Positions 62,170 to 64,000 of a stretch of DNA of 64,000 nucleotides are shown here, piece after piece. The notes under the pieces are model-generated. The model ran no database searches, was not told where the DNA came from, and was given only the letters and a program-made list of their open reading frames with translations. The number at the start of each line of letters is the position of its first letter. Position 1 is the first letter of the stretch. The stretch is from Marinobacter confluentis (GTDB taxonomy: Bacteria; Pseudomonadota; Gammaproteobacteria; Pseudomonadales; Oleiphilaceae), in assembly GCF_004785685.1 (NCBI RefSeq), contig NZ_SRPF01000001.1, positions 186,001 to 250,000 of the forward strand. The letters are read 5' to 3'. The translations under genes were made by a program, and so were the position numbers.

Positions 62170-63171
62170 ATGTCACAGTCTGTACTGACAATCGATGGCC
62201 TGCAGTACTCGAACTGGTCCCGGGCCATTTTCGAGGAAATGCGCGAGGGCGGTGTGGACGCGGTTCACGCCACCCTGGTGTATCACGAGAATTGCCGCGA
62301 GACCCTGCTGCGCTTCGGCGAATGGCAGCGCCGGTTTGAAGAGCATGCGGACCTGATCATGCCGGTGTATCACCCGGATGATATTGAACGGGCCCGGGAA
62401 ACCAACCGGGTGGGCATCTTTTTCGGCGCCCAGAATTGCTCACCCATTGAAGATGATGTGGACCTGGTGGCGATCATGCGGCGGCTGGGGCTGATGATCA
62501 TGCAGCTGACCTACAACAACCAGAGCCTGCTGGCCTGCGGCTGCTATGAATCTGAAGACAGCGGCGTTACCCGTTTTGGCAAGCAGGTGATCCGCGAAAT
62601 GAACCGGGTGGGCATGTTGATTGACATGTCCCACAGCTCCGAGCGCTCCACTCTGGACGCCATTGAGCTATCGGAAAGGCCGGTGATTATTTCACACGCC
62701 AATCCGGCCAGCTTTCATGCGGCCAAACGCAACAAATCCGATAAGGTTCTGCGGGCAATCGCCGAGAGTGGCGGCATCCTGGGTTTTTCGGTTTACCCCT
62801 TTCATCTGAAAAACGGGCCCGACTGCACCCTTGATGAGTTTTGCGGGATGGTCGCCGACACGGCGGAGCTGATGGGTATCGATCATATCGGAATGGGCAC
62901 GGACCTGTGCCAGGGCCAGCCGGAATCCGTGCTGACCTGGATGCGCAACGGCCGCTGGACCAAGGCCATGGACTATGGCGAGGGCAGCCAGTCGAACGCG
63001 GGCTGGCCGTCGCCGCTGGCCTGGTTCAGCGATAACCGGCATTTCGGCAATATCGCCGAGGGGTTGCGCCAGAGAGGATTCAACCAAGAAGAAGTCGAGA
63101 AAATCATGGGGCGCAACTGGCTCCGGCAATTAACCGAAGGCACTCAGCCCCAGCCGGGCGCTGTGTTCTGA
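62170..63171 (+). CDS. Membrane dipeptidase-like (M19, renal dipeptidase family)
   Basis: Zinc amidohydrolase-fold protein of 333 residues. Landmarks are MLIDMSHSSERSTLDAIE (about 152), PVIISHANPASFHA (about 174) and IGMGTDLCQG (about 238), which supply metal ligands His, Glu and Asp. Similar genes are found with dimethylglycine or carnitine breakdown in pseudomonads, without a fixed role. GAGG-like sequence precedes the ATG. It lies between ALDH and BCCT genes. It could release an amine from a small amide. Confidence 0.85.
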   Translation: MSQSVLTIDGLQYSNWSRAIFEEMREGGVDAVHATLVYHENCRETLLRFGEWQRRFEEHADLIMPVYHPDDIERARETNRVGIFFGAQNCSPIEDDVDLVAIMRRLGLMIMQLTYNNQSLLACGCYESEDSGVTRFGKQVIREMNRVGMLIDMSHSSERSTLDAIELSERPVIISHANPASFHAAKRNKSDKVLRAIAESGGILGFSVYPFHLKNGPDCTLDEFCGMVADTAELMGIDHIGMGTDLCQGQPESVLTWMRNGRWTKAMDYGEGSQSNAGWPSPLAWFSDNRHFGNIAEGLRQRGFNQEEVEKIMGRNWLRQLTEGTQPQPGAVF

Positions 63172-63211
63172 GCATTCAACCAAGCACCAACAACAAAAAC
63201 AGGTAAACGCC

Positions 63212-64000
63212 ATGACAACATCAGCCAGTTCCACGGCGGCTTCTAACGCGACCAGGGAAACGGGAGCAAGGCGCTTCGGCGACCCCATCGTGCTGGGCCT
63301 TAGCATCGGTTTCATTCTGCTGTTTCTTGGCCTGTCACTCTATGATATTGAGTGGACGGCCGGGTTGATTTCCAGCGGTTTTGCCTGGACGGCATCAACC
63401 CTGGGCTCTTTCTTTCAGTTGCTACTCCTGCTGACTTTCCTGATCGGCATGGGGGTTGCCATTTCCCCGGCCGGCAGTGCCAAGGTGGGCAATCTGAACA
63501 CGCCGGAGCTCAGCACGTTTAAATGGCTGTCTATCATCATGTGTACGCTTCTGGCGGGCGGCGGCGTTTTCTTTGCGGCCGGCGAGCCGGTGTATCACTT
63601 TGTGGTGACGCCGCCGGTGTTCAGTACCGAAGCCGGCACAGCGGAAGCGGTTGCACCGGCGCTGGCGCAGTCGTTCATGCACTGGGGCTTTCTGGCCTGG
63701 GCCATTCTGGGTACGCTTTCTGCCATTGTTCTGGCCCACGCCCACTATGTCAAAGGCCAGCCGCTGCAGCCCCGTACCCTGCTGTATCCGGTGTTTGGTG
63801 AGCGGATCATGCAAGGCTGGTTTGGTGGCGTTGTGGATGCGGCCTGTGTGATTGCGGTGGTGGCCGGTACCGTCGGTCCTATCGGGTTCCTGGCCACCCA
63901 GGTCAGCTTTGGCCTGCATGAATTGTTCGGCTTTCCCGAAGGCTATGGCACCCAGCTGGTGATACTGGCGGTGCTGGCGGGGGTTTACGTCACATCGGCG
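63212..64000 (+). CDS. BCCT-family transporter, N-terminal part (runs off right edge)
   Basis: Sodium- or proton-coupled carrier for betaine, choline or carnitine; the first 263 codons are present. It has a short Thr/Ser-rich cytoplasmic start, then hydrophobic segments with the BCCT-typical AAGEPVYHFV (about 128) and FMHWGFLAWAI (about 155). The frame is open to the edge. A weak AGG precedes the ATG. Coupled to ALDH and dipeptidase genes, it suggests uptake and breakdown of a quaternary amine. Confidence 0.92.
   Translation, partial: MTTSASSTAASNATRETGARRFGDPIVLGLSIGFILLFLGLSLYDIEWTAGLISSGFAWTASTLGSFFQLLLLLTFLIGMGVAISPAGSAKVGNLNTPELSTFKWLSIIMCTLLAGGGVFFAAGEPVYHFVVTPPVFSTEAGTAEAVAPALAQSFMHWGFLAWAILGTLSAIVLAHAHYVKGQPLQPRTLLYPVFGERIMQGWFGGVVDAACVIAVVAGTVGPIGFLATQVSFGLHELFGFPEGYGTQLVILAVLAGVYVTSA

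Overview
The window reads as chromosomal DNA of a marine, probably halophilic gammaproteobacterium, most like Marinobacter. This is inferred from gene content, not from a database search. The supporting signs are the order mutS/fdxA, pncC, recA; the DjlA, AlkB and ArgP/ArgO proteins; a BCCT compatible-solute transporter; TRAP-type carboxylate uptake; and GC-rich, tightly packed genes. No gap between genes exceeds about 220 bases.

Layout. 0-0.7 kb: start of a leftward acetohydroxyacid synthase gene behind a Val-rich leader peptide and attenuator. 0.7-9.6 kb: RND efflux pair, a membrane methyltransferase, djlA, alkB, the argP/argO pair and an orphan ParA ATPase. 9.7-17.1 kb: a complete malonate unit (GntR regulator with a GATGTATACATC operator, TRAP transporter, malonyl-CoA decarboxylase, malonyl-CoA synthetase) ending in a maleate-isomerase-like gene. 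17.1-30.4 kb: a poorly known HupE/UreJ membrane trio, housekeeping oxidoreductases, then fdxA-mutS / pncC-recA with a LexA box. 30.5-40.6 kb: a Lon-like protease, a FixJ-type regulator with a receiver-containing kinase, a MaoC dehydratase, an AraC regulator, tRNA-Asp and tRNA-Val, a long FabG and a thiolase, then initiator tRNA-Met. 40.7-44.9 kb: SelO, a diguanylate cyclase and a 5'-nucleotidase.

44.9-53.7 kb is the accessory zone. It holds a Phd/PIN toxin-antitoxin pair, a 1286-residue protein that joins a methyltransferase, an HKD (PLD-type) nuclease, an SF2 helicase, an S24 peptidase-like domain and a DUF3427-type end, a decayed piece of an Old Yellow Enzyme gene, and a HipBA module. The full-length paralogue of the decayed piece follows at 53.8 kb. 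The giant fused protein is the best candidate for a little-described system, probably phage or plasmid defence.

55-64 kb returns to core-like genes: small unknown proteins, a CIA30-domain protein, an OlsB-like acyltransferase with an M14 peptidase and an alpha/beta hydrolase in one operon, and a LysR-controlled ALDH, M19 dipeptidase and BCCT transporter unit that runs off the right edge.
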